64,000 nucleotides of DNA from CAYFZO01 sp965211995 (GCA_965211995.1 OZ243040.1:1054001-1118000); one strand, 5' to 3'; shown: positions 8,477-17,221, numbered from the stretch's first letter. Numbers and translations: made by a program. The notes: a model not told the origin generated them from the letters alone.

Positions 8477-9136
8477 ATGGAATACGCTTCAACTCAATCG
8501 CGCGCCGGCGTACTCGCGACCAACAAGGTCATACGCAACACCTATCTGTTGCTGACCATGACCTTGCTGACGTCCGCGATCACCGCGGCCATCGCGATGG
8601 CCAGCCGCGCAAGTTTCGTGAACCCGATCCTGATGCTGGTGGTGTTCATCGGCATGCCGTTCGTGATCTATCGCCTCAGAAACAGCGCCTGGGCATTGCC
8701 CGTCACTTTCCTGTTCACCGGCTTCATGGGCTACGTACTCGGCCCGATCCTCAATGTGTATCTTGGGTTGCCGAACGGGCCGCAGGTCGTGATGGCGGCA
8801 TTCGCGACCACCGCCGTCATGTTCTTCGGCCTGTCGGGCTACGCGCTGATGACGCGCCGCGACTTCAGTTTCATGGGCGGCTTTCTCTTCACCGGCTTGC
8901 TCGTGCTGATCGGCGCAGTCATCCTCAACCTGTTCATGTCCATCCCGGCGCTGTCGCTGACGATTTCGGCGGCGGCCGTGATCCTGATGACCGGCATGAT
9001 CCTGTATGACACCAGCCGCATGGTGCACGGCGGCGAAACCAACTACATCGTGATGACGGTTTCGATGTTCGCCAGCATCTACGTGCTGTTTATACATTTG
9101 TTGAACCTGTTCTCGTTCTTCGGCGGCAACGATTAA
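8477..9136 (+). CDS. yccA: YccA/Bax inhibitor-1 family membrane protein
   Basis: Inner-membrane protein of the BI-1 family. Escherichia coli YccA is a substrate and modulator of the FtsH protease. 219 residues from ATG 8477, with seven hydrophobic segments. Family motifs: VLATNKVIRNTYLLLTMTLL at the N-terminus, GYVLGPILN in the middle, and the conserved end DTSRMVHGGETNYI followed by VSMFASIYVLFIHLLNLF. A GTG at 8468 would add three residues, but AGAGGTG six bases before 8477 decides the start. It ends in a clear terminator, so it appears to be a single-gene unit. The 8254-8467 spacer upstream shows nothing I can name. Confidence 0.93.
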   Translation: MEYASTQSRAGVLATNKVIRNTYLLLTMTLLTSAITAAIAMASRASFVNPILMLVVFIGMPFVIYRLRNSAWALPVTFLFTGFMGYVLGPILNVYLGLPNGPQVVMAAFATTAVMFFGLSGYALMTRRDFSFMGGFLFTGLLVLIGAVILNLFMSIPALSLTISAAAVILMTGMILYDTSRMVHGGETNYIVMTVSMFASIYVLFIHLLNLFSFFGGND

Positions 9137-9160
9137 CCCGCAATTCCCCCGCGCCGATGC

Positions 9161-9187
9161 AAAGGCCCGCTTCGGCGGGCCTTTTTC
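9161..9187 (+). terminator. Intrinsic terminator of yccA
   Basis: AAGGCCCGC, TTCG tetraloop, GCGGGCCTT, then a T-run. Textbook Rho-independent terminator 25 bases after the yccA stop. Confidence 0.95.
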
Positions 9188-9198
9188 TGAGCCCCCCA

Positions 9199-9975
9199 CA
9201 AGCGGCGCTCACCGGTCGCCTCAACGACGCCTCTCCTTCAATCCGCCTCGGGTTTGACTCGGTAAAAAATTTATTCTTGAAACCGGGAAAGAATTACGGC
9301 TGGCCGCACGTATTGTACGGAACGAACTACGGGCAACACATCTGGCCGCCGAGCGCGAGGCAAGACGAACACCAGGGGTATGAACAGCCCGCGTTTGTCT
9401 GGACTCCCTCGATCGGCGTATCCAACCTGATCGCAGTGGAGGGGGATTTATTTCCGCTGTGGAAAAACGACCTGCTGGTCGGCTCACTCAAAAAGATGAC
9501 GCTGTTCCGGCTGCAAATGCATGAGCACCGCGTCATCTACAGCGAGCCCATTAAAATTGGGCGGAGAATCCGGGATCTGACGGAAACCCCCAACGGGGAA
9601 ATTTTTATCTGGACGGACGCACAAAGCATGATCCGGCTGCGCCCGGCGGACGCCTTGCCGAAAAAGGGCGAAACCATTGCCGCAGCCGGCAAGCGGCTGT
9701 TTTTCAAATGTATCGGCTGCCACAGCATCAAGCCGAACGTCCCGCACGGCATCGGACCCAATTTGCACAGCGTCTATAACAGCCCGATTGCACGGCAGGC
9801 CGGATACAACTACTCGCCGGCGCTGCGAGCCAGGTCCGCACAGCGGTGGACTCGCGCAAACCTCGATCTTTTCCTGCAAGACCCCGCGGCTTTCGCTCCC
9901 GGCACCACCATGCAAATAAACACCCCCGACGACTACGAGCGCCGGGCGCTGCTGCATCACCTGCAAAACAATTGA
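9199..9975 (+). pseudogene. 3' fragment of a PQQ sugar dehydrogenase-cytochrome c fusion
   Basis: Only the tail of a soluble-type PQQ aldose/sorbosone dehydrogenase remains: GKNYGWPHVLYGTNYG, FVWTPSIGVSNL, LLVGSLKKMTLFRL and EIFIWTD match the last blades of that beta-propeller. A cytochrome c domain follows (CIGCHSIKPNVPHGIGPNL, with a late methionine in PGTTMQINTPDD). The first two-thirds of the propeller, the signal peptide and the start codon are missing. Recognisable sequence begins about 30 bases past the yccA terminator hairpin, so the break lies at that junction. The remaining frame is intact, suggesting a fairly recent loss. It is probably not expressed. Confidence 0.8.
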
Positions 9976-9980
9976 CGGCG

Positions 9981-10499
9981 CTACTGCGGCGGCGTCTCGC
10001 CCGCGTCGGCGGCGATTACCGCGTCCCCGACGGTCACGCGTCCGCCGACGCGCACAACCGCGGTCAGGCCGCCGTGACCGCGCATCGCATTCAAGCCGCC
10101 GCGCCCGACCGTCTCCTCCATGCGTGCACACGGATGGCAGTCGCCGGTGCTTTCAAGCACCACCTCGCCAATACGAAAGCGCCTGCGCTTCAGCGCGCAC
10201 AAATTAACGCCGGACACGACAAAATTGCGCCTCAGCGCGGCGGGCTCGACGGCGGCGGCGCCGGCAAAGCGCGCAATCAACGGCAGGTGTTCGTGCTGGA
10301 TCAGCGTCACCTGGCGCCGGCCCGCCCGGCGGGCGGCGTGGTCGCCGACGAGGCCGCGCCCGGCGATCAACTCGGCGGACTCGACCGCAACGACGCTGCC
10401 GCGATGCGCCTTGCGGAGGCCGATCCATTCGAGGCGTCCGGCGGCGGTCGCACGCGTCTCAGACAAGGGCGCCATCAGGCCGCGTGCCGGCACGCGCAC
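9981..10499 (-). CDS. MOSC domain protein
   Basis: Small stand-alone MOSC protein (172 residues from GTG 10499; an ATG at 10475 is an alternative). MOSC domains bind molybdenum-cofactor-derived sulfur and occur in Moco sulfurases and the YiiM/mARC group. Visible conserved parts: GRGLVGDHAARR, QVTLIQHEHLP, LRRNFVVSGVNL and the signature GDCHPCARMEE with GRGGLNAMRGHGGL. The conserved cysteines Cys-x2-Cys in GDCHPC are present. It follows the OFA transporter on the same strand with a 9-base gap, so they probably share a transcript. Substrate unknown. Confidence 0.85.
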   Translation of the reverse strand: MRVPARGLMAPLSETRATAAGRLEWIGLRKAHRGSVVAVESAELIAGRGLVGDHAARRAGRRQVTLIQHEHLPLIARFAGAAAVEPAALRRNFVVSGVNLCALKRRRFRIGEVVLESTGDCHPCARMEETVGRGGLNAMRGHGGLTAVVRVGGRVTVGDAVIAADAGETPPQ

Positions 10500-10508
10500 C
10501 GGCTCCGC

Positions 10509-12197
10509 TCAATCGTCCAGGTGGTGCTTCTCGTGCACCGGTTTCATCAAGGCGTTGCTGATCAAAGCGATGAACAGCAGCGCCGCCATCAGGTACATCG
10601 TCGTATTGTACAAAGACGGCGTCGGGTCAACCGTGCCCGGTGGCGCGATCTCCATCAGTTTCGCGATCGTCACGGTCTTGCTTTCCACCAATATCTCGAG
10701 CTCTTCAATGCCCGCGCCGAACGTCTCCATAAACTTCTGCGGCGACACTTTCTCGACGATCCGGCTGATCTCGCTGAGCATCGTGTTCTTGCGCAGCGAG
10801 GTGATCGCGAGCGGGCCAAGCACCCCGGCGACGCTCCACGCGGTCAGCAGCCGCCCGTGGATCCCGCCGACGTAGCGGGTGCCGAAAATGTCGGCGAGAT
10901 AGGCCGGTATCGTCGCGAAGCCGCCGCCGTAGAAAGTGAAAATGATCATCGTCGCCGCGTAAAACACCACCAGCCAGAAGACCGACGGATGCAGATTCAC
11001 CTGTTGCGCGGTCAGCGGGATCGACAGATACAGCAGAATGCCGGCCGCAAAAAACACCCAGTAGGTGTTGCGCCGCCCCAATTTGTCGGACGCGCTCGCC
11101 CAAATAAGGCGCCCGACCATGTTGAACACGCTGATCATCAGGACGTAGGTCGCGGCGAACGCGCCGTCCACGATGTTCGGCAGCGTGGTGCCGAAGATCT
11201 CGCTCATCATCGTCTTGGCGACGCCGATCACGCCGATGCCGGCGGTCACGTTGAAGCACAGCACGATCCACAACTGATAGAACTGCGGGGTCTTCAGCGC
11301 CTGGTCGATGTCCACGTCGCGGTGGGAGATCATGCGCTTCGCCGCGTCTTCCTTGCTCGGCGGCTCCCAGTCTTTCGGCTTCCAGCCCGGCGCCGGCAGA
11401 CGATAGGCGAACGCGGCGATTATCATCACCGTGAAATAGATCAGGCCCAGCGCGAAAAACGCTTGGGCGACGCCGACCGAACCGGTGCCGACCACGTACA
11501 CCCCTTCGGGTCCCGGCACGATCATCTGCGCGGCTTCGCCGGCGCCGACAACGACGACTTCCTTGAGTTCGCCGCCGATCTCGGCAAAGCGCCGCCCGAG
11601 GCGGGTAACCAACTGCACCGTGTCGGTCGCGCCCAGATACTGCGGCGCTTCATGAAACGCCTTGATAAAGAATTCCTTGAGCGGCGCACCGATCATCGCG
11701 CCGCCGCCGAAACCCATGATCGCCATCCCGGTCGCCATGCCGCGCCGGTCGGGGAACCAGCGGATCAGGGTGCTCACCGGCGAGACGTAACCGAGGCCGA
11801 GGCCGCAGCCGCCGATCACGCCGTAACCGAGATACACCAGCCACAACTGATGCAAAGCGATGCCGCAACCGCCGACGATGTAGCCGCCGCCCCACAGGCA
11901 CGCCGCCGTCACGCCGACCGTGCGCGGCCCGACCGTTTCGAGCCAGCGCCCGGCAAACGCCGCCGCAAGCCCCAGAAACACGATCGAAACCGTGAAGATC
12001 CACACCACGCCGCGCAGGCTCCAATCGTCCGCCGCGCTGGTGGCAACGCCCAGCACCTTGACCAGCGCCGGGTTATAGATGCTCCAGGCGTACACCGAAC
12101 CGATGCACAAGTGAATTGCGACCGACGCCGGCGGCACCCGCCAGCGGTTGAAATCCGGCCCGGCAATGATGCGCTCTTTTGACAGCAAACCCGCCAT
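10509..12197 (-). CDS. OFA-family MFS transporter (oxalate/formate antiporter type)
   Basis: Inner-membrane major facilitator of 562 residues with about 12 hydrophobic spans. N-terminal FNRWRVPPASVAIHLCIGSVYAWSIYN and GYGVIGGCGLGLGYVSPVST are the signature of the OxlT-like OFA group. Two features make it longer than classic OxlT: a large loop between halves (about residues 190-260) and a C-terminal extension of about 80 residues before a final hydrophobic segment. Its substrate is unproven; formate, oxalate or another small carboxylate would fit the C1 setting. AGGAGGCAAC stands just before the ATG. It shares strand and neighbourhood with the cytochrome and PQQ dehydrogenase upstream. Confidence 0.87.
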   Translation of the reverse strand: MAGLLSKERIIAGPDFNRWRVPPASVAIHLCIGSVYAWSIYNPALVKVLGVATSAADDWSLRGVVWIFTVSIVFLGLAAAFAGRWLETVGPRTVGVTAACLWGGGYIVGGCGIALHQLWLVYLGYGVIGGCGLGLGYVSPVSTLIRWFPDRRGMATGMAIMGFGGGAMIGAPLKEFFIKAFHEAPQYLGATDTVQLVTRLGRRFAEIGGELKEVVVVGAGEAAQMIVPGPEGVYVVGTGSVGVAQAFFALGLIYFTVMIIAAFAYRLPAPGWKPKDWEPPSKEDAAKRMISHRDVDIDQALKTPQFYQLWIVLCFNVTAGIGVIGVAKTMMSEIFGTTLPNIVDGAFAATYVLMISVFNMVGRLIWASASDKLGRRNTYWVFFAAGILLYLSIPLTAQQVNLHPSVFWLVVFYAATMIIFTFYGGGFATIPAYLADIFGTRYVGGIHGRLLTAWSVAGVLGPLAITSLRKNTMLSEISRIVEKVSPQKFMETFGAGIEELEILVESKTVTIAKLMEIAPPGTVDPTPSLYNTTMYLMAALLFIALISNALMKPVHEKHHLDD

Positions 12198-12219
12198 GTT
12201 GCCTCCTAAAAAATAATGG

Positions 12220-12336
12220 TCAGTTGTTGAAGCCGCTGAGAGACGCCGGCACCGCTTTGATCTCCTGTGCGTGAAAGCGCCTTAGAGCAAAGCGTCTTCA
12301 GCCGGCGAATTCTCGCGTATTCCGCCCCTGAAACCA
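12220..12336 (-). repeat. Divergent 117-bp duplicate of the cytochrome c gene 3' end
   Basis: Sequence 12220-12336 repeats the last part of the next gene (12337 onward). Both start with TCAGTTGTTGAA (stop codon plus the FNN end) and continue through GCCGGCGAATTC. The outer copy has many substitutions and has lost its coding frame. It fills the spacer before the OFA gene. Confidence 0.88.
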
Positions 12337-12927
12337 TCAGTTGTTGAAACCACTGAGATACGCCGACACCGCTGCGATCTCCTCTGCGCTGAAAGTCTTG
12401 AGCAAGGTGTTTTTAGCCGGCGAATTCTTGCGTATTCCGGCCTTGAAGTCGAGCATGGTTTTCAAAAGATATTCATAATGCTGACCCGAGGCCCGCGGGA
12501 CGCGGCTGTTGCCTTCAAAGCCGCCGAGGTGGCACTGCACGCACTGTCCCGCGCCGACGACCCGCTTGCCAAGCGCGATCTGCTCCGGCGTCGCCTTGAA
12601 AGCGGCGGCGGCCCATGCCTGCTCGGAGAAATACTCCGCGATCAGCAACATTTCATCTTTTTCCAGCGCCGCGGCCAGCGGCTGCATGATCGGGCTCTCC
12701 CTGAGACCCGACTTGAAGTCCTTGAGTTGAACGTACAGGTAATACAGATGTTGTCCGGCAAGTACCGGGTTTTGAGGGATTTGCGAGACGCCCTTCTCGC
12801 CGTGGCACACGATACAGGTCGTGAGTTTGTCGCGCACCGGCGCGTACTTGTCGTCCGCGGCGTGCAACCATGAAGAACACAACACGACGGCGGCAAATAT
12901 CGGCCATTTGAAGGCAGCCCCGTTCAT
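12337..12927 (-). CDS. Diheme cytochrome c (c4-like), likely partner of the PQQ alcohol dehydrogenase
   Basis: Periplasmic cytochrome with two heme sites: CIVCHGEKGVS in the first half and CVQCHLGGFEGNS in the second, each followed by a distal Met region (ESPIMQPLA; a later RKNSPAKN segment lacks an obvious Met). 196 residues from ATG 12927, with signal peptide FKWPIFAAVVLCSSWLHA. A GTG at 12948 lies inside a terminator stem, so I reject it. The gene comes immediately after the PQQ dehydrogenase on the same strand and is the obvious electron acceptor. A terminator separates them, as between xoxF and xoxG. Confidence 0.9.
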   Translation of the reverse strand: MNGAAFKWPIFAAVVLCSSWLHAADDKYAPVRDKLTTCIVCHGEKGVSQIPQNPVLAGQHLYYLYVQLKDFKSGLRESPIMQPLAAALEKDEMLLIAEYFSEQAWAAAAFKATPEQIALGKRVVGAGQCVQCHLGGFEGNSRVPRASGQHYEYLLKTMLDFKAGIRKNSPAKNTLLKTFSAEEIAAVSAYLSGFNN

Positions 12928-12932
12928 GCCGT

Positions 12933-12965
12933 AAAAAAGCACCCGCACGACCCCCGTGCGGGTGC
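12933..12965 (-). terminator. Intrinsic terminator between the PQQ dehydrogenase and its cytochrome
   Basis: Perfect stem GCACCCGCAC (12939-12948) / GTGCGGGTGC (12956-12965) with a 7-base loop. On the minus strand it is followed by TTTTTT (12938-12933). It lies 37 bases past the dehydrogenase stop and 6 bases before the cytochrome ATG. Confidence 0.92.
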
Positions 12966-13001
12966 TTGCATTCCATCTGCGTCGAACCCGGCGGCGCGCC
13001 G

Positions 13002-14711
13002 TCAGTGCGCCAGGGAATACGCAATGATCTCGTTGCCGCGCTTGTAGTTCAACTGAACGTTGCCGCCGGCGGCCACGACGATGTACTGCGTGCCTTTCAC
13101 GTTATACGCGGCCGGCGGCGCATTCACGCCGGCGTCGGCTTGGTCCTGCCACAACAACTCACCGGAAGTCGAGTCGTAAGCCTTGAACAGGCCGTTGCCC
13201 TCGCCGGTGAACAACAGACCGCCGGCCGTCGCCAGAATGCCGCCGATCATCGGCTGCTCGGTCTTGACCTTCCAGGCGATTTTCCCGGTGTTGTAGTTGA
13301 CCGCCGTGACGTTGCCCCACTGCTCTTCGCTCTCGATCACCTTGAAAGCGCCGCCGAGCCAGAGTTTGCCGCCCGGATAAGGGGTTTCCTCGACGTGGTA
13401 GGTCATCGGCTGGTGCAGATTGATCGCATACGCAAGATGCTGCGTCGGGTCAATCGCCATCGGCGACCATTCGACCCCGCCGTTGGCACCCGGCAGCATG
13501 CGCGCACCTTCGGCCGTCGGCAGCACCCAGCGATTTTCCTGCGACACCATCGGCTCGGAGAACCGGATCAGGCTGCAATCATCGGCGCGATGAACATAGA
13601 CGTAGCCGGTCTTGCCGCCGTGCAGAATACCCTTGACCTTGTTGCCGCGTGCGTCCTCGACCGTCGTAATGACCGGGGGGCTGACCGCGTCCAGATCCCA
13701 AACGTCGTGGGCGATGTACTGGAAGTGGCATTGGTATTCGCCCTTTTCGAGGTCAACCGCAACCAGCGAATTGGTGTACAGATTATCTCCGGGGCGGATC
13801 GCGCCGTACAGGTCCGGCGACGGGTTGCCCACCATGAAATAGACCATGCCGGTCTCGCGGTCAATCGCCATGTTCTGCCACACGCCGCCACCCAGCGTTT
13901 TATACGGGTCGCCCAGTTTCTTGAGCGCCGCTTTCTCAGCCTTGATGTCGCGCAGCATATCCTTGCCGGTCGCGTCGGTCTTCGCCCAAACGCCGACCGA
14001 GTTCTCCGGAATCGTATGGAAAGTCCACAGCAGTTTGCCGGTATCGGCGGCGTAAGCCTTCACGAACCCGCGGATGCCGTATTCGCCGCCGTTGGTGCCG
14101 ATCAGCACTTTGCCTTCGACCACGGTCGGCGCCATCGTTTCGCTGTAGCCGAGTTCCGGGTCGGCAATCTGCCGCTCCCACAGCAGTCTGCCGTTGCCGG
14201 CGTCGAGCGCAACCAACTTGGCGTCGAGGGTGCCCATGAAGACCTTGCCGCCGTAAACGGCTACGCCGCGGTTATTCGGCCCGCAGCAGTAGGTCGTGAT
14301 CGGCCCCATCTTGTGCTTGTAATGCCACAACTGCTCGCCGGTCGCGGCGTCCAGCGCATAGGCGTGGTTGAACGAGGTGGTGACGTACATCACGCCGTCA
14401 ACGACGATCGGCGTCACCTCCATGGATTCCACCACTTCGGTTTTGAAGACCCACGCCCGTTTCAGATGCCTTACGTTGGAGCGGTCGATCTGCCGGGCAC
14501 GGTAATACCGGGTCTGGCTGTAATTGCCGTTGGTGTGAAGAAAATTATTGGAGTCCCCCGCGGCATGGTCAAGCATATCCTGAGTGACCGTCCGCATATT
14601 GCCGTACAGGGTGCCACCGCCGACTTCCTCCCCCGCCCAAACGCAAACGGCGGAAAACGAAAACAGACAGCCAACCAACATCCTCCAAGTCAAAGATTGA
14701 TAGCGTTTCAT
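13002..14711 (-). CDS. PQQ-dependent alcohol dehydrogenase with Asp-x-Asp metal site
   Basis: Periplasmic quinoprotein alcohol dehydrogenase, 569 residues from ATG 14711, which has GAGGAGGGG upstream. Signal peptide: MLVGCLFSFSAVCVWA. Key residues: vicinal Cys142-Cys143 (TTYCCGPNNRG), Glu210 (NGGEYG) and Asn296 (VGNPSPDLYG) as metal ligands, catalytic Asp339 in HDVWDLDAV. Asp341 gives the Asp-x-Asp pair associated with lanthanide use in XoxF- and ExaF/PedH-type enzymes. It differs clearly from XoxF around the active site (LDAVSPP rather than YDGINE), so the alcohol is probably not methanol; I cannot name it. A cytochrome gene follows after a terminator. An earlier in-frame start at 14747 lacks a ribosome site. 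Confidence 0.92.
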   Translation of the reverse strand: MKRYQSLTWRMLVGCLFSFSAVCVWAGEEVGGGTLYGNMRTVTQDMLDHAAGDSNNFLHTNGNYSQTRYYRARQIDRSNVRHLKRAWVFKTEVVESMEVTPIVVDGVMYVTTSFNHAYALDAATGEQLWHYKHKMGPITTYCCGPNNRGVAVYGGKVFMGTLDAKLVALDAGNGRLLWERQIADPELGYSETMAPTVVEGKVLIGTNGGEYGIRGFVKAYAADTGKLLWTFHTIPENSVGVWAKTDATGKDMLRDIKAEKAALKKLGDPYKTLGGGVWQNMAIDRETGMVYFMVGNPSPDLYGAIRPGDNLYTNSLVAVDLEKGEYQCHFQYIAHDVWDLDAVSPPVITTVEDARGNKVKGILHGGKTGYVYVHRADDCSLIRFSEPMVSQENRWVLPTAEGARMLPGANGGVEWSPMAIDPTQHLAYAINLHQPMTYHVEETPYPGGKLWLGGAFKVIESEEQWGNVTAVNYNTGKIAWKVKTEQPMIGGILATAGGLLFTGEGNGLFKAYDSTSGELLWQDQADAGVNAPPAAYNVKGTQYIVVAAGGNVQLNYKRGNEIIAYSLAH

Positions 14712-14923
14712 ACCGAAACCCCTCCTCGGTGGTTTATTGAGAAACAAAAGAATCGCTGATTATAGCCCCAAACCCGAGACCCGCCCGCCGCCGCGGCAGT
14801 CAAAATCAACTGCCTGCCTGCAACAATATGCTAAAAATATATGTAAAATCGCATTTATGAATATTGCACCGCCTCCGCCGGAACCTTGACAACGGGAACT
14901 GCGAGTGACCGACAATAGCCGGC

Positions 14924-15916
14924 ATGAACAGAAGGACTTTTTTAGAGCTGAGCGCCGGCTTGCTGCTCGGCAGCGTCTCCGCCGCGGGGTTGCCCACGCC
15001 CGCTCATCCAAAGCCCGCGGGCACCGGGCTTGCTTATGACCCGCTGTTTCTCGAACACCAACTCGAGCCGGGACATCCGGAGTCGCCGCACCGCTTGCAC
15101 GCCGCGAGGGACGGCCTCAAACGCAACGGCCTGCTCGCAAGAACCGTAAAACTGAATCTGCTTGAGGATATCGAGCCGCACATGCTGCGCGTTCATACCG
15201 CTGAGCACGTCGCCTCCATCAAGCGCCGTTACGGACACAGCCACAAAGTGGCGATGGCGGCGACCGCGGCGGGACTCGCGGCGACCGCGGCGGTCTGCGA
15301 GAGCCGGCTCGGCAACGCGTTCTGCCTGACCCGCCCGCCCGGACACCACGCTTTGAACACCGGGCGCGAAGAGGGCTTTTGCTATTACAACACGGTGGCG
15401 GTCGCCGCGCGCTACGCCCAGAAGACCCACGGACTTGCAAAAATACTTATAGTCGATTGGGATTATCACCACGGCAACGGCACCGAAGCCGCCTTCTACG
15501 ACGACCCGTCGGTGCTGTTCTTCTCAACCCACGACCGCCGCGCGTATCCGGGCACCGGCGACCCGCGCAGAACCGGCGCGGGCAGAGGGGAAGGCTACAA
15601 CATCAACGTCCATCTCGACTGCGGCGCCACCGACGCGGACCTCGCGGCGGCGTTCAACCGGCACCTGCTGCCCGCGGCCGACGCCTTCAAGCCCGACCTC
15701 GTGATCATCTCCGCCGGCTTCGACAGCCGCAAGGATGACACCCTCGGCTGCTTCGATGTCAGCGACGACGGTTTTGCCGAACTGACGAAAATAATGACGC
15801 GCTTCGCCGGACGGCACTGCGAAGGGCGTTTGGTGTCGGTGCTCGAAGGCGGGTACAATCCACCGGGGCTGGCGAGCGCGGTCGCGTCTCACGTTAAAGC
15901 CCTGTTGGACGCCTGA
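14924..15916 (+). CDS. Exported class II histone-deacetylase-like amidohydrolase
   Basis: Zinc hydrolase of the HDAC/acetylpolyamine amidohydrolase superfamily, 330 residues. The active site is complete: tandem His141-His142 in PPGHHAL, zinc ligands Asp180 and His182 in DWDYHHGNG, and Asp267 in SAGFDSR. The C-terminal tyrosine motif is present as EGGYNPPG. The N-terminus MNRRTFLELSAGLLLGS reads as a twin-arginine signal (RRTFLEL), which would send the folded enzyme to the periplasm. Most bacterial homologues are cytosolic. The ankyrin gene follows after 4 bases, so the two are co-transcribed. Substrate unknown: acetylated polyamines or small amides are likelier than proteins. Confidence 0.93.
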   Translation: MNRRTFLELSAGLLLGSVSAAGLPTPAHPKPAGTGLAYDPLFLEHQLEPGHPESPHRLHAARDGLKRNGLLARTVKLNLLEDIEPHMLRVHTAEHVASIKRRYGHSHKVAMAATAAGLAATAAVCESRLGNAFCLTRPPGHHALNTGREEGFCYYNTVAVAARYAQKTHGLAKILIVDWDYHHGNGTEAAFYDDPSVLFFSTHDRRAYPGTGDPRRTGAGRGEGYNINVHLDCGATDADLAAAFNRHLLPAADAFKPDLVIISAGFDSRKDDTLGCFDVSDDGFAELTKIMTRFAGRHCEGRLVSVLEGGYNPPGLASAVASHVKALLDA

Positions 15917-15920
15917 CACT

Positions 15921-16784
15921 TTGAACTCACCGCTCACAACCGCCGGCAAAACCGCGCTGCTTGCCTGCCTGCTGTCGCTCCTGCCGTCAATTCCGGGCGC
16001 AGCCGAAGACGCCCGGCAATTGAACTTCCGCCTGTTCGAGGCCGCCGGGAAAGGCGATTCGGATGAGGTGCGCACGCTGCTCGGTCGGGGCGCTTCGGTC
16101 AAGGCGCGCAACCGTTTCGGCAACACCGCGCTGATCTACGCCGCGCGAGGAGGACACGCCGCCGTCTTGAAGTTGCTGGTCAAACGCGGCGCGGACGTTA
16201 ATCAGCCCAACCTCAACCGGGAGTCGGCTTTGATCAACGCCGCGAAGAACGGCCACTTGGAGGCCGCGAAATTCCTGATCGCCACAGGCGCGGACGTCAA
16301 TCAAAACAGCCTCAGGCACATTACCGCGCTGACCGAAGCGGTTTACGCCGAACACGCGGCGCTGGTCAAACTGCTGCTCGCGCACGGCGCCGACGTCAAC
16401 GTGATGGACAACTCGGACAAAACCGCGCTGGTGTACGCGGCGAGTCACTGCAACCGCGAGATCTTCGACGCGCTGATGGAAAACAAACCCGACGTGAACC
16501 GCCGCCTCGGCAACGATTTAACGCTGTTGATATGGGCGGCGGCGTACGGACACCGGCATTGTGTTGACCGGCTGATCCACGCGGGCGCCGAACTCGACGC
16601 ACAGGACAACCGCGGACGCAACGCCGTGATGGCGGCGGCGGAAGCGGGCTTTAAGGGAGTCGTCGAATTGCTCGCCGCAAACGGCGCCCCTCTCGAAAGC
16701 CGCGATCTGCAAGGCAGCACCGCCGCCGATTTGGCACGAGCCAACGGCAAACAAGACGTCGTGCGCTACCTCCTGTCCCGATAA
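15921..16784 (+). CDS. Exported ankyrin-repeat protein
   Basis: 287 residues starting with TTG at 15921 (no nearby ATG). A signal peptide is visible (ALLACLLSLLPSIPGAAED). About seven ankyrin repeats of 33 residues follow, marked by GNTALIYAARGGH, RESALINAAKNGH, ALVKLLLAHGADVN, DKTALVYAASHC, LTLLIWAAAYGH and RNAVMAAAEAGF. The repeats fill the whole mature protein, so it is a binding scaffold, probably periplasmic. It follows the HDAC-like gene by 4 bases, so it may be its partner or regulator. Its 3' end has been copied into the downstream 157-bp repeats. Confidence 0.9.
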   Translation: MNSPLTTAGKTALLACLLSLLPSIPGAAEDARQLNFRLFEAAGKGDSDEVRTLLGRGASVKARNRFGNTALIYAARGGHAAVLKLLVKRGADVNQPNLNRESALINAAKNGHLEAAKFLIATGADVNQNSLRHITALTEAVYAEHAALVKLLLAHGADVNVMDNSDKTALVYAASHCNREIFDALMENKPDVNRRLGNDLTLLIWAAAYGHRHCVDRLIHAGAELDAQDNRGRNAVMAAAEAGFKGVVELLAANGAPLESRDLQGSTAADLARANGKQDVVRYLLSR

Positions 16785-17200
16785 AACGAGTCTCACCCCC
16801 GCGAAGCCGGCCCGGCGCCGTGTTGCCCGCCCGCAGGCATCCGCGAATGACGCGGGTTCGCCCGCCGCTTCAAGCCAGTGGCCGCACCGCGACGCACACC
16901 TTCTTTCATTGGACGTCACCCGCTATCTTCTGAACCGATATAGCGAGTCTCACCCCCGCGAAGCCGGCCCGGCGCCGTGTTGCCCGCCCGCAGGCATCCG
17001 CGAATGACGCGGATTCAGTCCACCGCTTCAAGCCAGCGGCCGCACCGCACGCACACTTTCTTTCATTGGATGTCACCCGCTATCTTCTGAACCGATATAG
17101 CAAGTTTCACCCCCGCGAAGCCGACCCGGCGCCGTGTTGCCCGCCCGCAGGCATCCGCGAATGACGCGGGTTCAGTCCGCCGCTTCAAGCCAGCGGCCGC
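16785..17200 (+). repeat. Tandem array of about 157 bp derived from the ankyrin gene end
   Basis: Units begin near 16781, 16938 and 17095 (CGAGTCTCACCCCCGCGAAGCC) and are highly alike. Each unit contains a degenerate copy of the ankyrin C-terminus: CGCTATCTTCTGAACCG resembles the codons for RYLLSR. The third unit is partial and runs into the serS-end copy. Confidence 0.92.
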
Positions 17201-17221
17201 ACCACGAAACGAGGCGTCTTT

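Noticed and set aside
9846..12182. Long plus-strand open frame across the MOSC and OFA genes
   Set aside because: His/Arg/Gln-rich shadow of two clearly recognisable minus-strand genes.
12948..12948. GTG start for the diheme cytochrome
   Set aside because: It lies inside the stem of the terminator; ATG 12927 gives a proper signal peptide.
12966..14759. Open frame antisense to the PQQ dehydrogenase
   Set aside because: Shadow frame; the minus strand has complete quinoprotein motifs and a strong ribosome site.
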